Made by a program: the position numbers and the translations under genes
Notes under the pieces: model-generated
Databases searched by the model: none
Told to the model about the DNA's origin: nothing
Seen by the model: only the letters and a program-made list of their open reading frames with translations
Assembly: GCA_964397045.1 (NCBI GenBank)
Contig: CAYNHF010000041.1
Location: forward strand, 1 to 56,918
DNA: 56,918 nt
Source: CAYNHF01 sp964397045
GTDB taxonomy: Bacteria > Actinomycetota > Acidimicrobiia > Spongiisociales > UBA5794
Direction of reading: 5' to 3'
In this document: positions 41,050 to 50,237 of the stretch, in pieces
How the letters are laid out: every line of letters starts with the position of its first letter
Position numbering within the stretch: the first letter of the stretch is position 1

Positions 41050-43344
41050 ATGGAACACCTCACGACACCTGCGGATGAGTCGCTCGGAGGGAAGGCGGCG
41101 CTGCTCAGCCGCCTGATCGCGCAAGGCGAACGGGTCCCGACGACCTGGGTGATCAGGCCGGAAGTCTCCGTTGACGAGTTCACCGGAGCGGTAGATCGCT
41201 CTCTGACCGCCGAAGTCCGGTACGCGGTGCGGTCCTCAGCGAGCGTGGAGGACGGGACCGAAGCTTCGTACGCAGGTCAGTTCGTCACCACGCTCGACGT
41301 TGAGCAGGGCGACGTCGCAGACGCAGTGAACCTGGTCAGGGACTCGGCAGACTCGAAGCGGGTTGCTGCCTATCGGAGCCATCTCCACGCCGTAGACGAT
41401 GTGAAGATGACCGTCATCGTGCAGCCCATGATCCCGGCAGCTGCTTCGGGAGTGGCCTTCTCTCGCAACCCGATGACGGGTCTGAGCGAGGTTGTGGTCG
41501 AAGCCGTTGCCGGCCGTGGCGATCGTCTGGTCGACGAAGGAGTCACCCCCGATCGGTGGATTCACCGCTGGGGTACCTGGACGGAGCAGCCGGACTCCGG
41601 TGTTCTCGACCTCGACGTTGCCCTTTCCATAGTCGAGGCCACCAAGCGGATAGCCGCGGATTTCGGGTCGCCCGTCGACCTCGAATGGGTGTGGGACGGC
41701 GAGACGCTGTGGTGGGTCCAACTCAGACCGATCACGGGGATCGACTCAATCGCCATCTACTCGAACCGCATCTCACGCGAAGTGATGCCCGGCATCATCA
41801 AGCCGCTGGTCTGGTCGGTGAACGTTCCGATGGTCAACCAGGCTTGGGTGGAACTCTTCACGGAAGCGATCGGTCCCAACGACATCGAACCCGAGCAGCT
41901 CGCCAGAGCGTTTGCATACCGCTCATACTTCAATATGGGGGCGATTGGTGACATATTCGAATTGCTCGGGATGCCTCGCGACTCGCTGGAGTTGCTCCTT
42001 GGTCTGCCAAAGGGCGACGATCAGCCATCCTTCAAGCCAACCCCGACGACCATGCGTCTGCTTCCCAAGCTGCTCGCCGTCGCGGCGGGGAAGGCGAGGT
42101 ACGGGAAGACGGTGAACGCAGAGGTCGGGTCATTGATGGGTGCCTACCGGCCCTTCGATCGTCAAGATCTGGAGGACCGCTCGGACTCGGCGCTGCTGAG
42201 CGACATCAGAGCCTTGAGCGACCTCGGAACCCGCGCCGCCTACGCCAACATCGTCACTCCGCTGCTGGCGAACCTCTACAACGCCATGCTGCGCCGGCGT
42301 CTGGCACGTGCCGGGCTCGACCCGGAGGCCGTGAACATTGCCGGGACGGCGGAACTGGCAGATCTCAACCCCAATGTTCACCTGGATGACCTGAGCAATC
42401 GCGCGGCAGTTCTGGACCAAGAGGCTCGCGTCCGAATTCGTAATGAAGGGTATGCCGGACTTCCGGATGACCTCCGCACGAACGTCGATGAGTTCCTCGG
42501 TCGTTTCGGTCACCTTTCGTCGAGCGGCAACGACTTCTCGGTCGCCTCCTGGAGCGAAACACCAGACGAGGTGGTTCTCATGGTGCTCGATCACGCCGCC
42601 ACCCACGGCAACGCAACGCGGCTGGAATGGAGCGAGGCGGAGTTGGTGCTGAGCCGCGCGTCGCTGCCTGTCATGCGAACGCTGCAGCGACGCACTCAGG
42701 AGTACGTCGTGCATCGCGAGCGAGTCAGCTTCACGTACACCTACGGATACGGCCTCTTCCGAAGGTACTTCCTGGAGGTCGGGCGGCGCTTGACGAATCG
42801 GGGCACGCTCGACGCACCGGACGATGTGATGTACCTGTACCTCGAAGAAGTCCGGAGTGCGCTGCTTGGTTGGCCCACCGAGCCCGATCCCAGGCACCTG
42901 GTCGACGGGCGCCGCGACGAGATCGAGGGCGTGCGAGACATCCAGATGCCTGAGGTGATCTACGGGGATGACTACGTGCCGGCGCCGCCGCAACCTGCCG
43001 CGACCGTTCTGCAGGGGATTCCAACGTCACGGGGTCACCATCGAGGCACGTTGCGCGTGGTGCTCGACACCGGCGACTTCGGCAAGGTCGAAGCAGGCGA
43101 TGTTATTGCGATCCCTTTCAGCGATGTCGGATGGACTCCCCTCTTCGCACGTGCAGGAGCCGTCGTGGCCGAAGCCGGGGGCATGCTGTCGCACAGCAGC
43201 ATCGTTGCGCGCGAGTACCACATCCCATGTGTGGTCTCGGCTGCAGGGGCAACTCGATTGCCAGACGGTGCCACGGTGACGGTTGACGGTTACGCAGGCA
43301 CGGTGGTCATCGAGCAAGCTGCTGCGGACGACGTGGGCGATTGA
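41050..43344 (+). CDS. PEP-synthase/rifampin-phosphotransferase-like dikinase
   Basis: The product is a 764-residue protein in three parts. Residues 1-240 form an ATP-grasp PPDK_N domain (GGKAALLSRL, YAVRSSASVEDGTEASYAGQ, EWVWDGETLWWVQLRPITG). Residues about 245-690 form a helical domain starting SNRISREVMPGIIKPLVWSV, resembling the substrate domain of Rph-type enzymes. A C-terminal swivelling domain carries catalytic His715 (GGMLSHSSIVARE). A PEP-binding TIM barrel is absent, so it is not a classical PEP synthase. It probably transfers ATP-derived phosphate to an unknown acceptor. The ribosome-binding site is GGGAGGAG. It is followed after 55 bases by a PlsY-like gene. Confidence 0.8.
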   Translation: MEHLTTPADESLGGKAALLSRLIAQGERVPTTWVIRPEVSVDEFTGAVDRSLTAEVRYAVRSSASVEDGTEASYAGQFVTTLDVEQGDVADAVNLVRDSADSKRVAAYRSHLHAVDDVKMTVIVQPMIPAAASGVAFSRNPMTGLSEVVVEAVAGRGDRLVDEGVTPDRWIHRWGTWTEQPDSGVLDLDVALSIVEATKRIAADFGSPVDLEWVWDGETLWWVQLRPITGIDSIAIYSNRISREVMPGIIKPLVWSVNVPMVNQAWVELFTEAIGPNDIEPEQLARAFAYRSYFNMGAIGDIFELLGMPRDSLELLLGLPKGDDQPSFKPTPTTMRLLPKLLAVAAGKARYGKTVNAEVGSLMGAYRPFDRQDLEDRSDSALLSDIRALSDLGTRAAYANIVTPLLANLYNAMLRRRLARAGLDPEAVNIAGTAELADLNPNVHLDDLSNRAAVLDQEARVRIRNEGYAGLPDDLRTNVDEFLGRFGHLSSSGNDFSVASWSETPDEVVLMVLDHAATHGNATRLEWSEAELVLSRASLPVMRTLQRRTQEYVVHRERVSFTYTYGYGLFRRYFLEVGRRLTNRGTLDAPDDVMYLYLEEVRSALLGWPTEPDPRHLVDGRRDEIEGVRDIQMPEVIYGDDYVPAPPQPAATVLQGIPTSRGHHRGTLRVVLDTGDFGKVEAGDVIAIPFSDVGWTPLFARAGAVVAEAGGMLSHSSIVAREYHIPCVVSAAGATRLPDGATVTVDGYAGTVVIEQAAADDVGD

Positions 43345-43399
43345 TGGCGGACCCGTCCACCACCGGTTGGGAGTCCGCCATTGCGGGTGAGGAGGATAC

Positions 43400-44104
43400 G
43401 TGGAGCCGGGCATAGCGATCGCGATCGGGATCATCGGGTATCTCATTGGATCTGTCTCCTTCGCTCGGATCGTCGGCAAACGGGTGGTTCCCAAGGCCGA
43501 CCTGTCCTCCACGCCTCTCGAGCTGCCCGGCGGAGCCACCCTCGACTACGGGGGAGTGAGTGCCACTTCGGTCGGAGCCCGCACCGGACCGAGGTGGGGC
43601 ATCGTGGTGGGCGTGGCCGACATGTTGAAGGCGTTCATACCGACGTTGATCGTGCGACTCGTCTGGCCTGACGAGGACTACTACCTCATCGTGGCCGTTG
43701 CGGTCATGGCGGGACACATCTATCCCATCTACTACCGGTTCCAGGGCGGCCGCGGCCAGAGCCCGCTCTACGGCGGGTTGCTGGCCGTCGACTGGGTTGC
43801 GATTCCGGTGACGACGGCCATCGGCACCGCTCTCGGACTCTTGGTGGTTCGCGACATGATGGTTGCTTACACCCTGGGGCAGTGGCTGCTGATTCCCTGG
43901 TTCATGTGGCGAGGTAGCTCCGCCGAGGTGCTGTACGCCATTGCGATCAACCTGCTGTTCACGGTCGCGATGATCCCGGAGACCAGGCGGTATTTCGCGC
44001 TCCGACGCGCAGGCAAATTGAAGCAAGTGGCCAGTTGGCGCGAGTTCACCCAATCGCACCCGGCAATGGGCGCTGGTCGGCATGAGGCCGATCCGGCAGA
44101 TTGA
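43400..44104 (+). CDS. PlsY-like glycerol-3-phosphate acyltransferase family membrane protein
   Basis: The product is a 234-residue multi-pass membrane protein. PlsY landmarks are the first helix with IGSVSFARIVG, and the motif GHIYPIYYRFQGGRGQSPLY (GHxxPxxxxFxGGxG, here GGRG for the usual GGKG). PlsY uses acyl-phosphate to acylate glycerol-3-phosphate. The first motif is longer and more divergent (LSSTPLELPGGATLDYGGVS), so another phospho-acceptor is possible. The GTG start follows GAGGAGG by four bases. Its pairing with a dikinase suggests a shared phospho- or acyl-phosphate step, which is inference. Confidence 0.75.
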   Translation: MEPGIAIAIGIIGYLIGSVSFARIVGKRVVPKADLSSTPLELPGGATLDYGGVSATSVGARTGPRWGIVVGVADMLKAFIPTLIVRLVWPDEDYYLIVAVAVMAGHIYPIYYRFQGGRGQSPLYGGLLAVDWVAIPVTTAIGTALGLLVVRDMMVAYTLGQWLLIPWFMWRGSSAEVLYAIAINLLFTVAMIPETRRYFALRRAGKLKQVASWREFTQSHPAMGAGRHEADPAD

Positions 44105-44113
44105 CGTGTCGAA

Positions 44114-44502
44114 TCAGCGGTGTGAGAACTTGCCGCTGTTCGCCCACGCGGCGCAGGGTGGCACCGGCTCCGAGTTGTCCCGGTGCTCGACGATGAAGCC
44201 GTCCTCGATCCGAAAGATGTCGACATGAGCAAACTCGGTGTCGTCCCAGGTCTTTGGAGTGATTGGAGGACGTGGACGAACACGTGTCGTCCGTTCCCGG
44301 CTCCGGATGATCGAAAAGTCGCGATCCGGGTTGCGGCAAGGAAGTCATCGAAGAACTCGACGAACCCTGTTGCGCCGTCGCGACCTCCGGTCGAGTGCTG
44401 CGAGTAGCGATCTCCGGTCTGCTTCACCACCGCGACTCGTTGGTTGCTGTTCCGGATTCCGTCCATGTTCCAACCGACGGCGTTGTCGAGCTTCCGGGTC
44501 AT
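44114..44502 (-). pseudogene. Frameshifted SnoaL-like gene
   Basis: The N-terminal half is intact from ATG 44502 (MTRKLDNAVGWNMDGIRNSN to GFVEFFDDFLA). The expected continuation RNPDRDFSIIRSRE is then in another frame, the next block GRHVFVHVLQSL is back in the first frame, and the end TWDDTEFAHVDIFRIEDG, then FIVEHRDNSEPVP, is in the second again, terminating at 44114. Three frame changes in about 110 bases mean either a decayed gene or a cluster of sequence errors. The intact relative would be a SnoaL-like NTF2-fold enzyme of about 125 residues. Confidence 0.7.
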
Positions 44503-44538
44503 CTCGCCTCTCTGGTCCGCACCGGGCGACCCCTTTCC

Positions 44539-45324
44539 TCAATCGCGGCCGGTCGGAAGCACCAGGGGCGCGTCCCGAAATGGGTGATCGATCACCTGCA
44601 CCTCGTGCCCGTAGACGTCAGACACCCTGTCCACCGTGAGTACGGCCCGTGGCGTGCCGGTTGACACTGCCTCACCATCGGTCATCAGGACCAGTTGGTC
44701 GGAGAACAGCGCTGCCAGGTTCAGGTCGTGGAGCACCACCACCACTGCGCTTCCAGCCGCAGATGCAGCACGGAGGCTGCGCATCACGAGCTCCTGGTGT
44801 GAGATGTCCAGCGCGTTCGTCGGTTCGTCGAGAAGGATGATCGGTGTGTTCTGGGCGAGCATCCTGGCGACATGCACCCGCTGTTCCTCGCCGCCGGACA
44901 GGCTTGCCACGGTGCGGTCGGCGAGATGGGTCACATCTGTCGCCGCCATGGCATTGGCCGTGGCCGAAGTGTCTTGCTCTGCCGAGTTGCCCGGCGCGCC
45001 ACGTTGCGCGTACCTGCCCATGGCGACCACTTTCCGCACCGAGAAGGGAACCTCAGAAGCCACGTGTTGACCCAGAAAACAGCGGACTCGGGCGCGGTCG
45101 AGAGGTGCCGCGTCCGCTACGTTCTGTCCTGCCAGGGTGACGGTGCCCGAGTCGGGAGGCCTGTCGCCGGCAAGCATCTCGAGCAATGTCGATTTGCCTG
45201 CTCCGTTCGGCCCAACGATCGACACCACCTGTCCGGCTTCCGCCGTGAGGCTCAGGTCGCGTACCAGCACCACCGCCCCCACGGCTGCCGAGACGTTGCG
45301 CGCAGAGACGAGCACCGTTGTCAT
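44539..45324 (-). CDS. hmuV: Heme ABC importer ATP-binding protein
   Basis: The product is a 261-residue ATPase. Walker A is VGPNGAGKSTLL, the signature LSGGEEQRVHVAR, Walker B IILLDEPTNALD, and the switch region VVVLHDLNLAA. QNVADAAPLDRARVRCFLGQ and SVRKVVAMGRYAQRG match HmuV rather than general siderophore ATPases. The start MTTVLV overlaps the hmuU stop by four bases. It is the last gene of the operon. Confidence 0.86.
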   Translation of the reverse strand: MTTVLVSARNVSAAVGAVVLVRDLSLTAEAGQVVSIVGPNGAGKSTLLEMLAGDRPPDSGTVTLAGQNVADAAPLDRARVRCFLGQHVASEVPFSVRKVVAMGRYAQRGAPGNSAEQDTSATANAMAATDVTHLADRTVASLSGGEEQRVHVARMLAQNTPIILLDEPTNALDISHQELVMRSLRAASAAGSAVVVVLHDLNLAALFSDQLVLMTDGEAVSTGTPRAVLTVDRVSDVYGHEVQVIDHPFRDAPLVLPTGRD

Positions 45325-46352
45325 GCGACCCTCCGGCGGCGCGTCAGCAGCCAGGCGAGGAGTGGGCCACCGATCGCAGCAGTGACGATACCGATGGGGA
45401 TCTCGACCGATCCTGCCAGCCAACGGGCCAAGACGTCGGCGGCGACGACGAAGATTGCACCTGTCAGCGCAGCGGCCGGTACGAGGTATCTATGGGAAGG
45501 GCCCACCAGCATCCGAGCGACGAAGGGACCGAGGAGCCCGACGAAACCGATCACGCCGGCGAGGCCGACTGATGCGCCGACCGCGATACCTGTCCCCACG
45601 AGAACGGCGCTGACAACCCTGGCGACGGGGACACCAAGGTGCCCGGCTTCGCGTTCTCCCACTGCGAGAAGATCGAGTTCACGCAGGAAGATCATTGCGA
45701 GCATTAGCCCCGCGACCGCCAGCACGAAAGCACTCCACAGCGCGGCCCAGGTGACACCGCCGAGACTGCCGAACACGAAGTAGGTGAAGGTGGGTAAACG
45801 AGGGCTGTCCTGTACGAAGACGAGGATCACCGTCCAGGCGAACAACGAGATACCCAGCATCACCCCGACGAGGATGAAGCGGGTCGGGTCGACCGTGGCC
45901 CCACTCACGCTGCGCGTCGCGAGCGCGAACAACGCCCCGGCCCCGGCCGCGATTGCGATAGCCACGAACGCAGGCGTGGCGGCCGGTGTGAACGAGATGG
46001 CGAGCGCAGCTCCCAGGCCAGCTGCCGAGGAAATGCCGAGTAGATATGGGTCGGCGACCGGGTTGCGATAGACGCCCTGGATCGTGGCTCCCGCCGCACC
46101 GAGACAGGCGCCTACCAGCACGGCGGCAAACACCCGCGGGACCCTGATCGACCAGAAGACGGCTTCGAAAGGAGCCTCCGTCTCGATCCCGAGCCGACTC
46201 AACGTCGCACGCCAGGCGTCGGCGACTGAGATCGGCACTTCGCCAACGAGCAGCGAGATCAGTGAGACCACAATCAGGACGCCGGTGAGCCCACCGACCC
46301 AGCCCCCCCGATACCGGGCGGGTCGGATGTCGGGCTTCGCAGAAGGCGTCAC
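45321..46352 (-). CDS. hmuU: Heme ABC importer permease (FecCD family)
   Basis: The product is a 343-residue permease with about ten helices. FecCD landmarks include IRVPRVFAAVLVGACLGAAG, QGVYRNPVADPYLLGISSAA and GVIGFVGLLGPFVARMLVGP. The end has PIGIVTAAIGGPLLAWLLTR. The GTG start overlaps hmuT (GTGA). It forms the membrane channel with HmuV and HmuT. Confidence 0.87.
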   Translation of the reverse strand: MTPSAKPDIRPARYRGGWVGGLTGVLIVVSLISLLVGEVPISVADAWRATLSRLGIETEAPFEAVFWSIRVPRVFAAVLVGACLGAAGATIQGVYRNPVADPYLLGISSAAGLGAALAISFTPAATPAFVAIAIAAGAGALFALATRSVSGATVDPTRFILVGVMLGISLFAWTVILVFVQDSPRLPTFTYFVFGSLGGVTWAALWSAFVLAVAGLMLAMIFLRELDLLAVGEREAGHLGVPVARVVSAVLVGTGIAVGASVGLAGVIGFVGLLGPFVARMLVGPSHRYLVPAAALTGAIFVVAADVLARWLAGSVEIPIGIVTAAIGGPLLAWLLTRRRRVA

Positions 46353-47326
46353 GGGAGGCCGTGAGCGTCTGCGATGAGCCGGCGGATCGACTCAGCGACG
46401 CGTGGCCCGAAGGTAAGGAAGTCTCCCTCCGGGTAGGCATAGATCTCCTGATTCTGCCCTGCAGGGGTCTGCGCGATGCCGGGGATCGTCAGGAATGCTT
46501 CCATTCCCCCGAGGATCCCGAATCCCTCCTCGGGGACGACGATGACGTCGGGGGCTGCGGCGACCAGCGCCTCGGCCGTGGCGGGAATGGTGCCCTCGAT
46601 ACCGCTGGCTTTGCCCACATCGATACCGGCTGCAGCCTCGATGAGCGGGTTGGTCACCATGCCGTCCCCAAACAGCAGCATCACATCCGGCCCCCTGGTG
46701 TAGACATAGGCCATTCTGCGGGAAGGAGTCTCGCCGAGGACTGCCGTGGCTGCTGCCACTTCAGTTTCGATCCGGTCCGAGAGCATCGTCGCCGCGTCTG
46801 CGGCACCGAGGAGGTCGCCGAGGGTATGGATCTTGGTCCCGAGGCCTTCGAAGCTCGTCGGTGCCTCCAGGATCACCACGGGGACGCCGGCACCGCGGAT
46901 CTGTTCGATTGCCGAGACCGGGTCTGTCTGCGTATCACCGATCACGAGAGTCGGCTGTTGCGCGAGCACTCCTTCGGCGGTGAGGAAACGACCCACGCCC
47001 ACAATGGGCAGTTGAGTCGCCTCATCCGGGTACACGGTGGTGAGGTCAACGCCGACGACTGAGTCGCCGACCCCCAACTCGAACAGGATTTCGGTGAGGT
47101 CTCCGGTCAAGGTCACGATGCGGCTCGTGTCGGTGATCGTCGAGGTGACTCCGTCGGCACCGACGAAGGTGCCAGGCGCCGCGGCGGTCGGGGTGGTGTC
47201 TTCGGTGCTGGTGGTGGTCGTCGTGGAACCGACCTCGCCTGCCGGCGGGGCCGCCGCCTCGCCTCCGGAACAGGCCGCGGCGACGAGCGCAAACCCCAGA
47301 GCGGCGAGACCGAGCTTGCGGGTCAC
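46349..47326 (-). CDS. hmuT: Heme-binding lipoprotein of ABC importer
   Basis: The product is a 325-residue binding protein. It has a lipobox ending AAAC (Cys19), a Thr-rich spacer and a TroA-like fold: RIVTLTGDLTEILFELGVGD, VYPDEATQLPIVGVGRFLTA, and IPGIAQTPAGQNQEIYAYPE. These match HmuT. The GTG at 47326 is chosen because it makes a GTGA overlap with the preceding lipoprotein gene, as elsewhere in this operon. A GTG at 47338 is possible. Confidence 0.85.
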   Translation of the reverse strand: MTRKLGLAALGFALVAAACSGGEAAAPPAGEVGSTTTTTSTEDTTPTAAAPGTFVGADGVTSTITDTSRIVTLTGDLTEILFELGVGDSVVGVDLTTVYPDEATQLPIVGVGRFLTAEGVLAQQPTLVIGDTQTDPVSAIEQIRGAGVPVVILEAPTSFEGLGTKIHTLGDLLGAADAATMLSDRIETEVAAATAVLGETPSRRMAYVYTRGPDVMLLFGDGMVTNPLIEAAAGIDVGKASGIEGTIPATAEALVAAAPDVIVVPEEGFGILGGMEAFLTIPGIAQTPAGQNQEIYAYPEGDFLTFGPRVAESIRRLIADAHGLP

Positions 47327-47895
47327 CCGAGCGGGCACCCCACCCGGGCAGATGCCATCAACGCGCAGAACACCTCGCGAGGCACGAGCCAGTTGTCCTC
47401 GCCACCGAACGCCTCGCCCTTCTGGTCGGCATACGTCGGAGCACCTCCGAACAGGATGGTGTAGGTGATCGTTGCCGTTTCGCCGTCGATCTCAACGGCG
47501 GTGGCCTCGATGGTGACCCGTCCCGTCAGTTCGCCGGTGTCGAAGTAGCGCTGCACCGTGTCTTCGAGACCCGACGCATCATCGAGATACTGCGCTTTCT
47601 CCTCGTACGTCGATTCGCTGTCGAAAACGGTCGTATACGCCACAACCACTGCGTCCACAGCCGGATCCTCGCCGGGAACGATCGCGGCCATCGTCGTGGT
47701 AGTCGTCGACGCCGCAGTGGTTGATGTAGTGGTCGGCGCCATCGTGGTGGTGGTCGGCGTCGTTGTCGGGGGTTCTGTCGTGGTGGTGGTGGTGGTGGGT
47801 GCGGTGGCTTCCGGAGCAGCTGCCGGTTCAGCCTCACCGCCACAGGCAACGGAGGCGAGCGCCAGCAGCGCGACGAACACAATCAGACGTTGCAC
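47323..47895 (-). CDS. Small lipoprotein heading the heme-uptake operon, unknown function
   Basis: The product is a 190-residue protein. Its lipobox is ASVAC (Cys18), and the next 65 residues are almost only Thr, Pro, Ala and Ser. A compact domain follows (about 85-190): AVDAVVVAYTTVFDSESTYE, then ATAVEIDGETATITYTILFG, ending in NWLVPREVFCALMASARVGC. The domain resembles low-molecular lipoproteins of NTF2-like shape, with two Cys at the end that could pair. GTG 47895 follows AGGAGG. Tight coupling to hmuT suggests a role in heme capture, which is inference. Confidence 0.7.
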   Translation of the reverse strand: MQRLIVFVALLALASVACGGEAEPAAAPEATAPTTTTTTTEPPTTTPTTTTMAPTTTSTTAASTTTTTMAAIVPGEDPAVDAVVVAYTTVFDSESTYEEKAQYLDDASGLEDTVQRYFDTGELTGRVTIEATAVEIDGETATITYTILFGGAPTYADQKGEAFGGEDNWLVPREVFCALMASARVGCPLG

Positions 47896-48055
47896 GGTTG
47901 AGGAGCCTCCTGTCGACTCCCGGAGTGTGCCTGGCACTGAACCCGACAGGAAGTCGGACCAACCGAGCTCCGCGGCAATCTCGGGGACCCGGTGACGGCG
48001 TCTTCGTTCTCGCTTGCGGACAACACTTCGCGGATGGAGAGCGCCCGGTGTCCAC

Positions 48056-48982
48056 CTATCGGGTGCCTTCCCGGCTTTCTCGCGACCATTCCAGGTCGTT
48101 CAGTCTTGTCAAGGCCAGCAGCAGGGCTTGGGTTCCTTGGTGGCCTCCACCCTGGGCCTGAAGCGCGACGTAGAGCTGATGGGCGAGCGCGAGTCCAGGG
48201 GCAGACAGCTGCATCGCTCTGGCCTCGTCGAGGGCGATGCCCATGTCCTTGACGAAGTGGTCGACAAAGAAACCGGGCTCGAAGTCACCGGCGAGCATGC
48301 GTGGTCCGTAGTTGCTCAGCGACCACGACCCGGCCGCCCCGCCACCAACGGCCTCGAGGGTCTTGTCGAGGTCGAGCCCTGCCTCCTGGGCGTAGAGAAG
48401 AGCCTCGGCGACACCCACCATGCCCGACGCAATCAGAATCTGGTTGACCATCTTGGTGTGCTGCCCGGCCCCGGGGTCACCGAGGTGGGTGAGCGTGGAG
48501 CCCATGACTTCGAAAAGGGGCCACACCTTGGCGACGTCGGTATCGCGGCCTCCGATCATGATCGAGAGCGTTGCGTTGCGAGCCCCGACGTCTCCACCGG
48601 ATACCGGAGCGTCGACTGCCCCAACCGCTTCGGCCGCGGCCGCCGTGGCGATTTCCCTGGCCAGGGAGGGCTCGCTCGTCGTCATGTCCACGAGGACGGA
48701 GCCGGGATCTGCTCCTGCCAGTGCACCCTGTGGCCCCAGGAACACCTCACGTACGTCGGCGGGATACCCGACGATGGCCAGCGTGACGTCGGAGACCGCG
48801 GCTACGGCCTCCGGAGTGTCTGCCCAGGACGCGCCATGAGCCTCGAGGTCGGCGGCCTTGGATCGGGTTCGAGTCGTCACGGTCACCGCGTAGCCGGCAT
48901 CAAGGAGGTGGCCTGCCATGGATGAACCCATCACGCCGGTACCGATCCACCCAATTCGGGTTACTGCCGGGTTCGCTGTCAT
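48056..48982 (-). CDS. 3-hydroxyisobutyrate dehydrogenase-family NAD(P) oxidoreductase
   Basis: The product is a 308-residue beta-hydroxyacid dehydrogenase. The Rossmann motif IGWIGTGVMGSSMAGHLLDA is at residue 9. The substrate loop DAPVSGGDVGARNATLSIMI and catalytic Lys in GQHTKMVNQILIA (family Lys-Asn pair) are present. It could act on 3-hydroxyisobutyrate, tartronate semialdehyde or related acids, and the sequence alone does not decide. The ATG follows GAGGAG by seven bases. Monocistronic. Confidence 0.83.
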   Translation of the reverse strand: MTANPAVTRIGWIGTGVMGSSMAGHLLDAGYAVTVTTRTRSKAADLEAHGASWADTPEAVAAVSDVTLAIVGYPADVREVFLGPQGALAGADPGSVLVDMTTSEPSLAREIATAAAAEAVGAVDAPVSGGDVGARNATLSIMIGGRDTDVAKVWPLFEVMGSTLTHLGDPGAGQHTKMVNQILIASGMVGVAEALLYAQEAGLDLDKTLEAVGGGAAGSWSLSNYGPRMLAGDFEPGFFVDHFVKDMGIALDEARAMQLSAPGLALAHQLYVALQAQGGGHQGTQALLLALTRLNDLEWSRESREGTR

Positions 48983-49141
48983 CTCAAGACTCCTCGACTA
49001 TCGAAGGCCGGACTCTATCCAACCCAGCGCAACAGGTGTTGGGGGCAAGGAGCAGGGGGGTTCCGAGTTGGCTGAGTGTCGGGCCGGGCGGCACTTCGTC
49101 CTTTCGACTCGGGTCGCGAAGCCGCCACTAGCCTCATCGCC

Positions 49142-50170
49142 ATGCCCCACGAGCCAGTGCTGACCACGGTCATCGGCAGTTATCCCTTTCCCGGGTGGCT
49201 GGAACATGCCTCTGGCGATCTCGACTCATTCGGGCCCGCCGATATCGCAGAGCTGCAGGAAGACGCGGTGACGGCTGCGGTGATGGATCAGGTTCGTGCC
49301 GGACTCGACGTCATTACCGATGGTGAGCAGTCCCGGTTCGACTTCAACCTTTCGTTCTATGCGTACCTTGAGGGGATCGACCGTGAAGTGTCCCCGCCTC
49401 GCACCTTCGGACCTCCGGCGCACGACCAGCGGGGAAGGCATGCAATCATCGGTGAGTTGACCGCGCCGCGAGGCCTCGGTGTGGTTGAAGAGTACGAGCG
49501 GCTGGTGCGCCTCGCCCCACAGGGGGTCCGGTTGAAGGCGAGCATCCCGGGTCCTTACACACTGTCGGGCCGCATCGTTCCCGGCGGCGACTACTCAGAC
49601 CGCTACGCAGTCACTGAGGCGCTGCTTCCACTGGTGCGGGATGAACTCGTGCGCTTGGTTGAGGCCGGCTGCCCGACTATCACAGTCGATGAACCGTCGA
49701 TGAGCTGCTACGCCCACAAAGAGGATCCGGAGCGGTTGGTCGACGTCTTCAATCGGACCGTTGCTCCGATCCTGGGTCGGTGCTACCTCGGAAGCCACCT
49801 GTGTTTTGGGAATTTCAAGGGGCGAGCCGTGGCACCGCGCAGCTACGCACCGATGTTCCCTGCTTTTCTCGAACTCACCGTCGACGAGATTCACCTCGAG
49901 ATGGCGAGTCGCGAATTCGCCGAACTCGAAATTATCGGGGTGCTCGCCGACCGCTTCGATGTGGGTGTCGGGGTGATCGACGTGAAGAACTACTACATCG
50001 AGACTTCCGAGGACGTCGCCGAGCGGATCGCGCGATGCCTTGAACTCATGCCGGCCGATCGTCTCAGTGTCAGCCCCGATTGTGGACTCTCCCAGACGGC
50101 CCGATGGGCCTCGCGAAGCAAGCTCGCCACTCTGGTGGCAGGAGCGCACCTGATCCGCGACAAGCTTTGA
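49142..50170 (+). CDS. MetE C-terminal-domain-like (cobalamin-independent methionine synthase family) protein
   Basis: The product is a 342-residue single-barrel protein. It begins VLTTVIGSYPFPGWLEHASG and contains GLDVITDGEQSRFDFNLSFY and PTITVDEPSMSC. Zinc ligands are visible as His and Cys in GSHLCFGN and Cys in SPDCGLSQT. It lacks the N-terminal MetE half, so it is likely a core-type methyltransferase with an unknown methyl donor, or a related C-S bond enzyme. The ATG has no Shine-Dalgarno sequence. The upstream extension from 49076 is not conserved-looking. Confidence 0.8.
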   Translation: MPHEPVLTTVIGSYPFPGWLEHASGDLDSFGPADIAELQEDAVTAAVMDQVRAGLDVITDGEQSRFDFNLSFYAYLEGIDREVSPPRTFGPPAHDQRGRHAIIGELTAPRGLGVVEEYERLVRLAPQGVRLKASIPGPYTLSGRIVPGGDYSDRYAVTEALLPLVRDELVRLVEAGCPTITVDEPSMSCYAHKEDPERLVDVFNRTVAPILGRCYLGSHLCFGNFKGRAVAPRSYAPMFPAFLELTVDEIHLEMASREFAELEIIGVLADRFDVGVGVIDVKNYYIETSEDVAERIARCLELMPADRLSVSPDCGLSQTARWASRSKLATLVAGAHLIRDKL

Positions 50171-50237
50171 GCTTCGGTCGACGGGCCCCGCGATGGGCTG
50201 GTTGGCAGACGGGGAAGCTGCATGTCACCATGGCCGG

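Noticed and set aside
41050..43344. Classical PEP synthase or pyruvate phosphate dikinase
   Set aside because: The PEP-binding TIM barrel after the His domain is missing. The His domain is C-terminal, as in Rph-type enzymes.
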